This document shows positions 35,425 through 45,377 of a stretch of 64,000 bases of DNA, piece by piece. Positions within the stretch are counted from its first letter, which is position 1, and each line of letters opens with the position of its first letter. Location of the stretch: positions 3,348,001-3,412,000 of the forward strand of contig NZ_JACCFV010000001.1 in assembly GCF_013410545.1 (NCBI RefSeq). The letters run 5' to 3'. The translations under genes and the position numbers were made by a program. The DNA is from Pseudoclavibacter chungangensis (GTDB lineage Bacteria; Actinomycetota; Actinomycetes; Actinomycetales; Microbacteriaceae). The notes beneath the pieces were generated by a model. That model did not search any database and was not told the origin of the DNA. It saw only the letters and a program-made list of their open reading frames with translations.

Positions 35425-35436
35425 ACCTGAAATACG

Positions 35437-35898
35437 TCAGCCGCGCGCGTTGAAGTCCGCGCAAAGCTGGTTCATTCCCGTCAGCCACTTGTGCATGAAG
35501 ATGAACGGGCCGACGAAGATGACGGCACCGAGAATGCTCCACAGCCAGAAATCGGCGGCCGTGACGGTCACGGGGAGCCCGCGCCGCTGCTGCTCGTTAC
35601 CGATCCGTTCCGACGTGACGTGCCACCAGACGAGAGGTGCGATGCCCAGTGTCAGCGGCCCGACGACGAGCGCCAGGAGCCAGAAGTTCATCGAGCGACG
35701 GTTGTCCCAGCGGCTCGCAATCGCGTTCAAGTCGTCACCCGCACGGGCGGTCGACCAGATCATGTAGATACCGAATGTGATGATTCCGAGCAGCACGAAC
35801 TTCGTCAGCGAACGATTCGTGTCGTAGTTGGCGTGAACGGGGGCGAATTGCGGCGCAGATTGCGGCAAGGAGCTGATGGTCATGAAGGTCCGATTCAT
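35437..35898 (-). CDS. DUF4234-like small membrane protein
   Basis: 153 residues from ATG at 35898 (ATG at 35883 is equally possible; neither has a good ribosome site). The DUF4234 hallmark FVLLGIITFGIYMIWSTARAG-type helix (seen as LGIITFGIYMIWS) is followed by RRSMNFWLLALVV, LGIAPLVWWHVTSERIG and a fourth helix before MHKWLTGMNQLC. Four membrane segments are expected. Function unknown. Codon use is less GC-extreme than its surroundings, in keeping with island DNA. Confidence 0.7.
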   Translation of the reverse strand: MNRTFMTISSLPQSAPQFAPVHANYDTNRSLTKFVLLGIITFGIYMIWSTARAGDDLNAIASRWDNRRSMNFWLLALVVGPLTLGIAPLVWWHVTSERIGNEQQRRGLPVTVTAADFWLWSILGAVIFVGPFIFMHKWLTGMNQLCADFNARG

Positions 35899-36170
35899 CT
35901 GAAGACGCCGGAGCACGAGGGCGCAGCGATGATGCGGCGTCGAGCGCGACCTGACGTCGGGTGGGGGAATTGGGCGTGAAGCCCACCGAAGCGTAGTGGC
36001 GCGTGAGTGTTCCTCGCAATGTCGCGCCCGAGTGGCGCTCCGGGCTATCGCCGCGAACTCCGGTGTCCACGGACGACAGCACCGCGACAGCACCGCGCGA
36101 CCTCGCCTTCCACGCTGCGGGCCGCGTTCGTGTTCACCGATGATTCCTGCAGGGCGTCAACATGGTCGAT

Positions 36171-36321
36171 CGCATCTGCCGTTACCCGATCAGCGCGTCA
36201 CGCCGCCCGCCCCGAGCGCACTCACCTGCGGCCGCGCAAAGCGCCACACGAGGACCGCGACGATCCACGTCACCGCGAGCAGCCCGACGACGCCGAAGCC
36301 GACCGCGGTCAGATCGATCGC
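36171..36321. repeat. Copy B of the 151-bp direct repeat
   Basis: This is the native 3' end of the nickel permease gene. Copy A lies 4089 bp to the left. The DNA between, 32233-36170, is the island carrying the nucleotidyltransferase module, the IS5 relic and the DUF4234 gene. Confidence 0.95.
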
Positions 36322-37314
36322 GCCGACCGCGTCCCAGAACGCACCGTGCAGCTCGAACCGCTCGCCGACGAGCGAGAGCACCTGCAGCGCACCGATCACG
36401 AGCGCGATCACGACCGAGAGCGTCGTCACGACCACGTTGTACGTCAATCGGCGCACGGGCTGCGCGACCGCCCAGCGGTAGGCGACGTTCATGAACGCGC
36501 CGTCGAGCGTGTCGAACAGGCACATCCCCGCCGCGAACAGCAGCGGCAACGACAACATCGCCCACCACGGCAGGCCGCTCGCGATCGATGCCCCCGCCAG
36601 CACGAGCAGGCCGACCTCGGTGGCCGTGTCGAAACCCAGCCCGAACAGCATGCCGAGCGGGTACATCTTCCACGACGCGTCGATGCGATCGCCCACGCGG
36701 CGGAACAGCCGTGTGAGGAACCCGCGCTTCGCGAGCTCGGCCTCGATCGCCTCCTCGTCGACCTCACCCGCCCGCGCACGCCGCAGCGAGCGGACGAGCG
36801 ACACCGTCACGGCGATGTTCACGGCCGCGATGAGGAACAGGAACGTCGCCGACACCGTCGTCCCGATCACACCGGTGACGAGCTGCAACGGCGAGCCCTC
36901 GTCCTGCACCTGGCTGCCGAGCGCACGAATACCGAACGCGAGCAGGATCACGAGGAGCAGCACGATCGTCGAGTGTCCGAGCGCGAAGAAGAAGCCGACC
37001 GCGAGCGGACTGCGCCCCTCCCCCACGAGCTTGCGCGTCGTGTTGTCGATCGCCGCGATGTGATCGGCGTCGAAGGCATGCCGCATGCCAAGCGTCATCG
37101 CGAGCAGGCCCGTACCGAACCCGAACGCGGCCGTCGCCGGCACCGCACCGCTCGACGTCGCCGCGGCGAGCAGCGCGAATCCGCTCGCGAACAGCGCCGC
37201 GATGACGCCGCCCATCAACAGGAGGGTGCGCGCACCGGCCCGTCCGACGCGGAGCGGAGAGCGCGGCGGCGCGGCCGTCGCAGCCGCACCGGCTTTCGCG
37301 GGACGCTCGCTCAT
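36190..37314 (-). CDS. NiCoT-family nickel permease
   Basis: 374 residues, about eight membrane segments. The nickel/cobalt motif [14 protein letters not shown] (HX4DH) lies in the second helix; [32 protein letters not shown] and [20 protein letters not shown] are the other NiCoT blocks. A cytoplasmic Glu/Arg-rich loop lies mid-protein. It supplies Ni2+ for urease, and its ATG overlaps the ureG stop. HoxN/NixA/HupN-type by sequence; nickel preference follows from context. Confidence 0.93.
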   Translation of the reverse strand: MSERPAKAGAAATAAPPRSPLRVGRAGARTLLLMGGVIAALFASGFALLAAATSSGAVPATAAFGFGTGLLAMTLGMRHAFDADHIAAIDNTTRKLVGEGRSPLAVGFFFALGHSTIVLLLVILLAFGIRALGSQVQDEGSPLQLVTGVIGTTVSATFLFLIAAVNIAVTVSLVRSLRRARAGEVDEEAIEAELAKRGFLTRLFRRVGDRIDASWKMYPLGMLFGLGFDTATEVGLLVLAGASIASGLPWWAMLSLPLLFAAGMCLFDTLDGAFMNVAYRWAVAQPVRRLTYNVVVTTLSVVIALVIGALQVLSLVGERFELHGAFWDAVGAIDLTAVGFGVVGLLAVTWIVAVLVWRFARPQVSALGAGGVTR

Positions 37315-38186
37315 CGGTCCACGTGATCCGCGGCGGCTGCGGGCGTCGCGCCCTCGGCGCCGTCGTGCACGTGCTCCTGGTCGCCGTCATGGCCGTGCTC
37401 GTGCTCACCGTCGTGGCCGTGCGCGTGCTCGCCGTCGTGCGCGTGCGGCTCGTCGTGCGCGTGCACGTAGCCGCCGTCCTCGTCCGCGTGGAAGTGCGGC
37501 GCCATGGGGCCCGGATCCTGCGGCACGTGGCGGCCCGAGACGTGGCTGTCGAGCAGCTCCAGCACCCACGCGCGCAGCGCCGCGACCGACTCGGCGTCGT
37601 CGCGCGACAGCGCGAGCACGGGTGCGCCCTCGCGTGCCTCCGTCGCGTCGGCGACCATCTGCGGCACGTCGACGCCCACGTACGGCGCGAGGTCGGTCTT
37701 GTTCACGACGAGGAGGTCGGCCCTGGCGATGCCCGGTCCGCCCTTGCGGGCGACATCGCCGCCGCCCGCGACGTCGAGCACGAAGATCTGCGCATCGATG
37801 AGGGCGGGCGAGAACGTCGCCGTCAGGTTGTCGCCGCCCGACTCGATGAGCGAGAGCTCGAGCGGCGCGAAGTCGGCCTCGAGCTCCTCGACGGCCATGA
37901 GGTTCGCGGTGATGTCGTCGCGGATCGCCGTGTGCGGGCACGCGCCCGTCTCGACGGCGCGGATGCGCTCGGGATCGAGCACCCCCGCCGAGCGGAGGAA
38001 GCGGGCGTCCTCGTCGGTGTAGATGTCGTTCGTGATGACGCCGATCTGCAGCTCGTCGCCGAGCGCGCGGCAGATCGTCGCGATGAGCGAGCTCTTGCCG
38101 GTACCGACGGGGCCGGCGATGCCGAGGCGGAGCGAACGGGTCGACGTGGGCGTCGACGGGCCGGTGGTCTGCGGGGTGTCAGGCAC
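37311..38186 (-). CDS. ureG: Urease GTPase UreG with His-rich C-terminal tail
   Basis: 291 residues from GTG at 38186 (CAGGAGG upstream). P-loop [11 protein letters not shown], then [16 protein letters not shown], the metal-site motif [13 protein letters not shown] (Cys-Pro-His), [13 protein letters not shown] and [12 protein letters not shown]. The GTPase ends near residue 205. The remaining 85 residues hold about 20 His and Asp/Glu (repeats like [15 protein letters not shown]), resembling UreE or HypB nickel tails. Usual UreG is about 205 residues. As ureE is absent, this tail may store or hand over nickel (inference). It overlaps ureF by eight bases. Confidence 0.95.
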   Translation of the reverse strand: MPDTPQTTGPSTPTSTRSLRLGIAGPVGTGKSSLIATICRALGDELQIGVITNDIYTDEDARFLRSAGVLDPERIRAVETGACPHTAIRDDITANLMAVEELEADFAPLELSLIESGGDNLTATFSPALIDAQIFVLDVAGGGDVARKGGPGIARADLLVVNKTDLAPYVGVDVPQMVADATEAREGAPVLALSRDDAESVAALRAWVLELLDSHVSGRHVPQDPGPMAPHFHADEDGGYVHAHDEPHAHDGEHAHGHDGEHEHGHDGDQEHVHDGAEGATPAAAADHVDR

Positions 38187-38886
38187 GGAACAACCTCCTG
38201 GTCGTCGAGGCGTGGGCTTCCGCCCACCCCTCGATCTGCGGGGCACCGGCGGCGGGGATCGCCGCCGGGTCGTCGAGCGGAGCGATCCGCTCGACGAACG
38301 GTTCGAATCGGGCGCAGGCGTCAAGCACCCATCTGCTCGCGAGCGCCGGTTCGAGGGGTTCGAGTTTGAGGGTCGCGGCGGCGACCGTCTGCGCGTCGTC
38401 GTATGCGACGAGCCGCGCGAGCTCGACGGCGCCGAGGCCGGTCGCGCCGGCGATCGCGCCGAGCACGACCGGCCGGGCGAGTCCGCGCGACGGCATCACC
38501 GCGAGCGGCCCGCTCTCGGGCCACACGCTTCGCGCGAGCCTCGTGAGGCCCGCGCCGAGCGAGCGGCCGATCTCGCGCAGTGCCCGGCTCGGGGTGCGCG
38601 CGGCCCACGCCGCGTCGACCGTGCGCAGCGCGTCGGGCACCTCGTCGGGGTCGGACGCCGAGCGGACGAGCGCGCGGGCGACGACCGCGGTGCCCGCCTC
38701 GACGCGCGTCACGGTACGCATGCGCGTCTGCAGGTAGCGGGGCACATCGCTCGGCGGCATGCCCGCTCGCAGGGCGGCCTCGAGCGTGTTCGAGCAGACG
38801 TGCGCGCCCGACGGCAGTCGCGAATCGGCGAGGAGCATCGCGACGGCCGGAGCGGTGTGGGACTCGCTCGTGGGGACGGTGTGCAC
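38179..38886 (-). CDS. ureF: Urease accessory protein UreF
   Basis: 235 residues, all-helical. Recognisable blocks: [20 protein letters not shown] at the start (the LxDSxLPxGxxxHSxGLE region), [16 protein letters not shown] and [18 protein letters not shown]. It acts as the checkpoint between UreG GTPase and the UreD-urease complex. It sits between ureC and ureG in the operon. The typical family His/Ser pattern is partly altered ([11 protein letters not shown]), as in other actinobacterial UreF proteins. Confidence 0.88.
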   Translation of the reverse strand: MHTVPTSESHTAPAVAMLLADSRLPSGAHVCSNTLEAALRAGMPPSDVPRYLQTRMRTVTRVEAGTAVVARALVRSASDPDEVPDALRTVDAAWAARTPSRALREIGRSLGAGLTRLARSVWPESGPLAVMPSRGLARPVVLGAIAGATGLGAVELARLVAYDDAQTVAAATLKLEPLEPALASRWVLDACARFEPFVERIAPLDDPAAIPAAGAPQIEGWAEAHASTTRRLFRA

Positions 38887-38895
38887 GGGCCCGTG

Positions 38896-40599
38896 TCAGA
38901 AGAGGTTGTAGAGCTGCGCGAGCGGCAGCACCGATGCGGGTGCGGGGACGACGCGTTCGCCGTCGATCGAGATCTCGAACGTGTCGGGTTCCACCTCGAT
39001 GCGCGGCAGGGCGTCATTGTTCTTCATGTCGGCCTTCCCCACGTCGCGCGTCGGCGCGAGCGGTAGCAAGCGTCGACGCAGACCGAGACGCCCGGCGAGG
39101 CCGTCGTCGAGCGCAGCGGAAGAGACGAAGCTGATCGACAGATCGGCCCCGATCGCGTCGCCGAACGACGGCCGCATGAGGACGGGTTGCGGCGTCGGGA
39201 TCGACGCGTTCGGGTCGCCGAGCGCTGCCCACGCGATCGCGCCGCCCTTGAGCACGACGGCCGGCCGCACGCCGAACAGCTTCGGGTCCCACAGCACGAG
39301 ATCCGCGAGCTTGCCCGGCTCGATCGAGCCGAGGTGCTCGTCGACGCCGTGCGCGATCGCCGGGTTGATCGTGTACTTCGCGACGTAGCGGCGCGCCCGC
39401 AGGTTGTCGGCGGGCAGACCGCCACCGAGGTCACCGAAGCGGGCCTTCATGACGTGCGCGACCTGCCACGTGCGCGTCACGACCTCGCCGATCCGCCCCA
39501 TCGCCTGTGCGTCCGACGACGTGATCGACAGGGCCCCGAGGTCGTGCAGGATGTCCTCGGCCGCGATCGTCGTGGCGCGGATGCGCGATTCCGCGAACGC
39601 GAGGTCCTCCGGCACGGCCGGGTTGAGGTGGTGGCACACCATGAGCATGTCGATGTGCTCGGCGACCGTGTTGACGGTGTGCGGCAGCGTCGGGTTCGTC
39701 GAGCCCGGCAGGATGTGCGGCAGCGACGCGATCGTGAGGATGTCGGGGGCGTGCCCGCCGCCCGCACCCTCGACGTGGAACGCGTGGATCGAGCGGCCAC
39801 CGATCGCGCGCACCGTCGAGTCGACGTAGCCCGCCTCGTTGAGCGAGTCGGAGTGCAGGGCGACCTGTAGGCCGTACTCGTCGGCGGCGCGCAGGGAGGC
39901 GTCGATCGCGGCGGGCGTCGCGCCCCAGTCCTCGTGCACCTTGTAGCCCGCGGCCCCCGCGAGCGCCTGCTCGGCGAGGCCCGCCGCGGAGACCGTATTG
40001 CCCTTGCCGAGGAGCAGGATGTTGAGCGGGAGCGCGTCGAGCGCGCGGTGCATCTTCTCGAGGTGCCAGGCGCCGGGCGTCACGGTCGTCGCCTTGCTGC
40101 CCTCGGACGGGCCGGTGCCGCCGCCCGCGATCGTCGTGATACCCGTCGCGAGCGCCTCGTGGAGCTGCGAGGGGGACAGGAGGTGCACGTGCGTGTCGAA
40201 GGCACCCGCCGTGAGGATGCGCCCCTCGCCCGAGATGACGTCGGTCGACGGGCCGATGTGCAGCTCGGGGTGCACGCCGTCGGCGACGTCGGGGTTGCCG
40301 GCGCGCCCGAGCGCGACGATGCGGCCGTCGCGGATGCCGACGTCGGCGCGCACGACGCCCCACCAGTCGAGCACGATCGCGTTCGTGATGACCGTGTCGA
40401 GGGCCCCCTCGGCGCGCGTCGTCGTGCCCTGTGCCATGGATTCGCGGATCGACTTGCCGCCGCCGAAGACGGCCTCCTCGCCACCGAAGGTGCGATCCTC
40501 CTCGATCTCGATCCACAGCTCGGTGTCGCCGAGGCGCACCTGATCGCCCCTCGTGGGGCCGAAGAGCGCGGCGTACCGTTCGCGGCTGATCTCGACCAT
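38896..40599 (-). CDS. ureC: Urease alpha subunit
   Basis: 567 residues, full length. Hydrolyses urea at a di-nickel site. Ligands are visible: [10 protein letters not shown] (two His), carbamylated Lys in [12 protein letters not shown], His in [12 protein letters not shown] and [11 protein letters not shown], mobile flap [20 protein letters not shown] with catalytic His, and Asp in [13 protein letters not shown]. Its ATG overlaps the ureB stop by one base. All catalytic residues are present, so the enzyme should be active once nickel is loaded. Confidence 0.98.
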   Translation of the reverse strand: MVEISRERYAALFGPTRGDQVRLGDTELWIEIEEDRTFGGEEAVFGGGKSIRESMAQGTTTRAEGALDTVITNAIVLDWWGVVRADVGIRDGRIVALGRAGNPDVADGVHPELHIGPSTDVISGEGRILTAGAFDTHVHLLSPSQLHEALATGITTIAGGGTGPSEGSKATTVTPGAWHLEKMHRALDALPLNILLLGKGNTVSAAGLAEQALAGAAGYKVHEDWGATPAAIDASLRAADEYGLQVALHSDSLNEAGYVDSTVRAIGGRSIHAFHVEGAGGGHAPDILTIASLPHILPGSTNPTLPHTVNTVAEHIDMLMVCHHLNPAVPEDLAFAESRIRATTIAAEDILHDLGALSITSSDAQAMGRIGEVVTRTWQVAHVMKARFGDLGGGLPADNLRARRYVAKYTINPAIAHGVDEHLGSIEPGKLADLVLWDPKLFGVRPAVVLKGGAIAWAALGDPNASIPTPQPVLMRPSFGDAIGADLSISFVSSAALDDGLAGRLGLRRRLLPLAPTRDVGKADMKNNDALPRIEVEPDTFEISIDGERVVPAPASVLPLAQLYNLF

Positions 40600-40979
40600 C
40601 AGTACTCGCCCTCCCCGTGTCGCGTGGCGTCCCCGGACGGCGAACCATCGGCCGCCCCGTCGGCGGGGAGCCGGATGCCGGGCACGCGGCGTGCGCCGCG
40701 CAGCGCGACGGCGTCGAGCTCGCGGGAGGCGCCGGGCTCGAAGCGCTGAGAGGTACCCGATGGCACGTCGAGGCGGAATCCCTGCGCCGCGGCGCGGTCG
40801 AACTCGAGGGCGGGGTTCACGTCGGGCAGGTGGATGTGTGAGCCGATCTGGATGGGCCGGTCGCCCGTGTTCACGAACACGATGCGGATGCGTTCGACGT
40901 CGCTGCGGTCGGCGTTGAGGTGCACGGTGCCGGGGGCGACGCGGACGGCGCCGGGGCCGGATGCGGAGATGGAGGCCAT
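40599..40979 (-). CDS. ureB: Urease beta subunit
   Basis: 126 residues from ATG at 40979. Seen: [27 protein letters not shown], split here as [20 protein letters not shown], then [24 protein letters not shown] and a Gly/Asp-rich end. It is a separate subunit, not fused to UreA. It starts seven bases after the ureA stop. Confidence 0.96.
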   Translation of the reverse strand: MASISASGPGAVRVAPGTVHLNADRSDVERIRIVFVNTGDRPIQIGSHIHLPDVNPALEFDRAAAQGFRLDVPSGTSQRFEPGASRELDAVALRGARRVPGIRLPADGAADGSPSGDATRHGEGEY

Positions 40980-40986
40980 GGTGCTC

Positions 40987-41289
40987 CTAGGCGATCGGCT
41001 GGTGGATCGTGACGAGTTTGCGGCCGTCGGGGAACGTCGCCTCGACCTGCACGTCGGCGAGCATGTCGGCGACGCCGGGCATGACCTGCTCGCGGCCGAG
41101 CACGAAGCGTCCGTCGACCATGAGCTGTTCGACGCCGACGCCCTCGCGTGCGCGTTCGATGACCCACGTGCTGAGCAGCGCGATGGATTCGGGGTAGTTG
41201 AGGGGGATGCCACGTGCGAGTCGGTCGCGTGCGACCATGCCCGCGACGGCGAGCAACAGCTTCTCGGTCTCGGCCGGCGTGAAGTTCAT
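40987..41289 (-). CDS. ureA: Urease gamma subunit
   Basis: 100 residues, standard. It opens [20 protein letters not shown], then [41 protein letters not shown]. First gene of the ureABCFG-nickel permease operon. The promoter should lie in 41290-41589. Confidence 0.97.
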   Translation of the reverse strand: MNFTPAETEKLLLAVAGMVARDRLARGIPLNYPESIALLSTWVIERAREGVGVEQLMVDGRFVLGREQVMPGVADMLADVQVEATFPDGRKLVTIHQPIA

Positions 41290-41589
41290 CGCTCCCCTCC
41301 CACGTGCCCGATCGGTGGATCAGCCGGTGGCGTGTTCGACGCGCACCGTCTTCCACCGTCGCCGAACCGTGTTTCGCGCACGTTTCCGAGGTCTGCTGCC
41401 GAGCCGTGCGCGGCGGGGACGGACCACCGTCAGGGTCGCGTCCTGGCGCGTACGCGGCCAGACGAAGCAGGCGGGCCGCACGTGCGCGGTCGGACAGCAG
41501 GAGGCTCGCTCCGCGTTCCGTCTCCTGCTCGGCCCCCTTCATACTCGGCTGCGTCTCACCGCTCAGCACCGGTTCGAAGGGCCAGGCCG
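41290..41589. other. Intergenic region before ureA
   Basis: About 300 bases between ureA and the Lrp-like gene, both on the minus strand. I see no gene, strong dyad or recognised nickel- or nitrogen-regulator site. It must contain the urease promoter unless transcription runs in from the Lrp gene. Confidence 0.4.
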
Positions 41590-42537
41590 TCATTCGCTCC
41601 CAGCCGCCGCCGATACGGCGGGAACCTCATGCTTGACGGACAGCAGCTCGCCACGTCCGTATTCCTCTTTCAGCATTCGCAGGTTGGTCCATGTGCGGAG
41701 GGTCGCGACTTCCGGGCTCGACACGAGCCGATCGACGAGAGGGACGAGATCCGCCACGCGCTGCGCGCGCAGCGTCGCGATGAGTTCGTACTCACCTATC
41801 GCGATCGCCAGGAACTCCGGCTCCAGCGAACGCACCAGCTGTACAGCGGGATCGAGCGCACCTCGCGTTCGAATTCCCACGCCAAGCGTCGGGACGTCCG
41901 AATCGGCGTGACGGGCCGGCACACCCACGACCTTCAACGCATCCGCCGCCACCAGCCGCCTCAGCCTCAGCCTTGCAGCGCTCGCTGACACGCCGACACT
42001 CTCCCCGAGCTCGGCGTATGTCGCTCGTCCATCCCGCTGCAGATGGCGCACGATGGCCCGGTCGGTCCGATCGAGACTCATCCCCGTCCGTCCCGTCCGC
42101 AATGGTGAGTAGAGGTTGATCTCGATGCTCTCGTACACGTGTGTTCGGATGTCCGACACGTGCGGGAGGGCACGGATCCGTTCGAGGGTGTGCCGCAGAT
42201 GGGGGTCGGGACCGACGCGGATCTCGGCGTCGAGCGGGGCATCTCCGGTGATGTCCGCCACGAATGTGGTCTCCGGCATCGCGATGAGACCGGCTCTCGC
42301 CGGGCCGACGGGCCCGTCCATCCGGAGCTGGACATATCCGAATCGCTGGAGCCCGAGGAGGTCAGGGCTCACCGAGACCGTGAAGACGACCTCGTGCGTG
42401 TCGACCGCCCGCTGAACGATCTCCGTCACGCGCTTTCGCGAGATGCCCAACGTCTCGGCGATACGCGTGTAGCTGGCTCGACCGTCCTGGCGGAGCAGCC
42501 TCAGCACAGGAGTCGTGAGCGGGTCTCGATGACGCAT
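41590..42537 (-). CDS. Double-domain Lrp/AsnC-family regulator
   Basis: 315 residues from ATG at 42537, with GGGAGGG just upstream; ATG at 42555 gives six more residues. Two AsnC-type units in tandem: HTH 1 (LLRQDGRASYTRIAETLGIS) with its own sensor-like half, then DRTDRAIVRHLQRDGRATYA, HTH 2 (ELGESVGVSASAARLRLRRL), and a RAM-like ligand domain (FLAIAIGEYELIATLRA). It is divergent from the amino-acid permease, so local control by an amino acid is likely. Confidence 0.88.
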   Translation of the reverse strand: MRHRDPLTTPVLRLLRQDGRASYTRIAETLGISRKRVTEIVQRAVDTHEVVFTVSVSPDLLGLQRFGYVQLRMDGPVGPARAGLIAMPETTFVADITGDAPLDAEIRVGPDPHLRHTLERIRALPHVSDIRTHVYESIEINLYSPLRTGRTGMSLDRTDRAIVRHLQRDGRATYAELGESVGVSASAARLRLRRLVAADALKVVGVPARHADSDVPTLGVGIRTRGALDPAVQLVRSLEPEFLAIAIGEYELIATLRAQRVADLVPLVDRLVSSPEVATLRTWTNLRMLKEEYGRGELLSVKHEVPAVSAAAGSE

Positions 42538-42632
42538 ATCCCTCCCGGAATCCATCGATTGGAGCGTAGCAGATTCGCAACATTACCCACCCTTGGGGCG
42601 GCAAATCCTCTCGATCTGCCCATGAATTGCTC

Positions 42633-42644
42633 GAATACGTATTC
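42633..42644. promoter_or_regulatory. Perfect palindrome between Lrp and permease genes
   Basis: GAATACGTATTC is a perfect 12-bp dyad in a locally AT-richer stretch of the 255-bp divergent gap. It is a candidate Lrp-family binding site. Confidence 0.5.
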
Positions 42645-42792
42645 TCACGCGCGGAGACAGCATTTTTCGTCCATCAGGACGCCGTCGTGTTCTATGTTCA
42701 TGGCGAGTCAGATCGACACCGATGTCGAACACAGGCGGGCACGTACAGCGACTCCGGCGCCGCCGATGCCTCACGACGACGAAAGGGCCCAC

Positions 42793-44334
42793 ATGGTCAC
42801 CCCCGATCAATTCGAATCCGACGGCGACGCCCAAGAACTCGCCGACTACGGTTACGAGCAGGAACTCAAACGCACACTCTCCCCATGGGCGGTGTTCGCC
42901 CTCGGCTTCGCAACCATTTCGCCGGTGGTCGGCGTCTACGCGGTCGTCCAGCTCGGATTCGCCTTCAGCGGCCCCGCGTGGATCTGGGCCGTGCTGGTCG
43001 CATTCATCGGTCAGCTCCTGGTGGCGACGGTGTATGCGCAGCTCGCCTCACAGTTCCCCATGACCGGTGGCGTGTACCAGTGGGTCCGGCGCCTCGCGGG
43101 GCGGAAGCTCGGATGACTGACCGGATGGATTTATCTCTCCGCCGCCATCGCATCGCTCTCGACGGTTGCGTATCTGGGAGGCGTATGGGTCCGCGAACTG
43201 ATCGGCTCCACCTCCGACAGCCCCATTGAGCTCGTCCTCTACGGCGGAGTGTTTCTCCTGCTCGCGCTCGGGGTCAACCTCCTCGGCGTCAACCCCGTCA
43301 AGCACTTCCTGAGCGCCGGCATCATTGCCGAGGCAGTTGCCTCGATCGGCTTCAGCGTGTTGCTCCTCCTGTTCTTCATGCGGAACAACCCGGTCGTCCT
43401 CTTCCAGACACTCGGTGCCGAGGACACCTCGAGCGGATCAGCCTTCCTCGGGTTCCTGACCTGCCTCGCCGTGGCGGGCTGGGCGTTCCTGGGGTTCGAC
43501 GCGACGACGCAAGTCGCCGAAGAGGCGAAGTCCCCTCGGCAGACGGTCCCCCGGGCCCTGCTGCGCTCGTTCCTGTTCGTCGGTGCGACCGTGCTGCTGA
43601 GTGGTGTCGCCGTGACCTTGGCGCTGGAGAACCCCGAACGTGCCGTCAACGGCGAGGTGGTCGATCCCGTACTCGCCTCCGTCGTCGAATCGTTCGGTTC
43701 ATGGATCGAGAAGCCGTTCGTCGTCGTGGTCCTGATCGCCTTCCTCGCCTGCGCAGTCTCCATCCAGACCTACATCGGACGAATGGTCTTCAGCTTCGCT
43801 CGCGACCGGCAGCTCCCGTTCTCCCGCCAGCTGTCACGGATCGGGAAGGCCGACATCCCGCACGTCTCGCTCATCGCCACAGCGGCCCTCGCGGCGCTCG
43901 GACTGCTGCTCGGACTCAACGGGAACGCCGCGGCCACGCTGATCTCGTTCGGGTCCGGCGGCTTCTACATCGTCTTCCTCATCGTTGCGGTCGTCGCGCT
44001 GCGTGCACGGCTCACCGGCACGTGGGATCCGCGTCGCGGCGCGTTCGTCCCGGGTCGGTTCGGCTTGGCCATCAACATCCTCGCCGTCGTCTGGCTGGTG
44101 TTCGAGGTCATCAACATCGCCTGGCCACGAGTCGAACTCGCGCCGATCGACGGCACATGGGTCCAGGTGTGGGCGGTGGTCCTGGTGTTCAGCGTGCTGA
44201 CGGTCATCGGTTTGCTCTACCTCGTGATCCGGAAGCCGCACGCAGAGATCCCGAACGGGGCCGACGCAACGTCAGGAGGTGACCGTCGAGCGCCACGACA
44301 CCGGCCGTTGTCCTCGAGCCGGGCAACGGCTTGA
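42793..44334 (+). pseudogene. APC-superfamily amino-acid permease with an in-frame TGA
   Basis: From ATG 42793 (GAAAGGG upstream) the frame reads like an APC permease (LSPWAVFALGFATISPVVGV; ASQFPMTGGVYQWVRRLAG). It hits TGA at 43114-43116, where the family has Trp (GW-LTGWIY). The same frame continues LTGWIYLSAAIASLSTVAYL through the remaining helices to 44334. One base (TGG to TGA) therefore breaks an otherwise complete roughly 513-residue protein. The 107-residue first piece would not transport. Either a true nonsense mutation or a sequence error. Substrate likely an amino acid, as suggested by the divergent Lrp gene. Confidence 0.8.
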
Positions 44335-45377
44335 CGCTGCGTGATGTGTCCGTGCGCGCCCCGCGTTTCGGTGAGGTGGCCGTCGAGATCCGCGCAGCGG
44401 GCGTGTGCCATTCAGACCTCCACGTCGTGAACGGGGACTGGCCTGAGGACCGGCCCCTTGTGCTCGGTCACGAAGCCGCCGGCGTCGTGACCGAGGTGGG
44501 CGAGGGGGTCGACCTCGATCCCGGCGACCACGTCGTCCTCTCGTGGTTCGCCCCGTGCGGCCGATGCGAGTCGTGCGCAGCGGGACGCGCATGGCTCTGC
44601 ACGGGCACACGCGCCGTCGAGAACGGGCTCCCCGACGGCGACACCGCCTTCGTTTCGAAGGGCGAGCAGGTGTGGCCGTTCCTCGGCCTCGGAGCGTTCA
44701 CCTCGCATGTCGTCGTTCCGCGCACGGCGGCAGTCAAGGTATCGCGGGACCTCCCCTTCGACGTCGCGGCATTGCTCGGTTGTGCAATCACCACCGGAAT
44801 CGGCGCCGCAGTGAACACCGCGCGCGTTCGGCCGGGTGAATCGGCGGTAGTGGTCGGGTGCGGGGGCGTCGGGCTCGCGACGGTCATGGGCCTTCGCCTG
44901 GCCGGGGCGGGTCGCATCGTCGCGGTCGACCTCTCGGAAGACCGACGCCGGGCGGCGCGACAACTCGGCGCGACCGACACGCTCGACGGTTCCTCGGTCG
45001 ATGTCGTCGCATGGTGCCGGGAACACCTCGGCGGCGCCGACTACGCCTTCGAAGCAGTCGGCAGTCCGCGCCTGATCGCGCAGCTCCCGTCCATGGTCCG
45101 TTCAGGTGGCGCCGCTGTCCTCGTCGGCATGCCGAAGGTCGGCGCCAGGGTGCCGATCGACGCATTCGACCTCGCGGATCAGGGCAAGCGGATTCTGGGG
45201 TGCAACTACGGCTCCAGCGTGGCCGCCGTCGATGTACCGAGGATTGCATCGCTGTACCTGTCGGGCCGCCTGCCGCTGGATCTGCTCGTCGGCGCACACC
45301 GGCCGATCACCGAGTTCGAGGAAGCGTTCCGGGACCTCGAGAACGGAGTCGGGCTGCGAACCATCTTGATTCCGTGA
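44331..45377 (+). CDS. Zinc-dependent alcohol dehydrogenase (MDR), start codon possibly damaged
   Basis: From TTG at 44331 the frame gives 348 residues: catalytic zinc site GVCHSDLHVV and LGHEAAGVV, structural zinc CGRCESCAAGRAWLC, and Rossmann VVVGCGGVGLATVMGLRLAG. The coding sequence evidently extends upstream (AVVLEPGNGLTLRDV) to AGCGCCACG at 44289. There AGGAGGT is followed by GTCG where a GTG start plus one inserted base would fit. The native start thus seems lost and TTG is a fallback. Type: class III/mycothiol-like medium-chain dehydrogenase; substrate unknown. Confidence 0.8.
   Translation: MTLRDVSVRAPRFGEVAVEIRAAGVCHSDLHVVNGDWPEDRPLVLGHEAAGVVTEVGEGVDLDPGDHVVLSWFAPCGRCESCAAGRAWLCTGTRAVENGLPDGDTAFVSKGEQVWPFLGLGAFTSHVVVPRTAAVKVSRDLPFDVAALLGCAITTGIGAAVNTARVRPGESAVVVGCGGVGLATVMGLRLAGAGRIVAVDLSEDRRRAARQLGATDTLDGSSVDVVAWCREHLGGADYAFEAVGSPRLIAQLPSMVRSGGAAVLVGMPKVGARVPIDAFDLADQGKRILGCNYGSSVAAVDVPRIASLYLSGRLPLDLLVGAHRPITEFEEAFRDLENGVGLRTILIP

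Noticed and set aside
32233..36170. Integrative element with defined attachment sites
   Set aside because: No integrase gene or tRNA target is present. The bounding repeat is a piece of a protein gene, so I describe it only as a duplication-bounded island.
43114..43116. UGA recoding (selenocysteine or tryptophan) in the permease
   Set aside because: No stem-loop of SECIS type is apparent, the family has Trp here, and other genes use TGA as stop throughout. A point mutation or sequence error is simpler.
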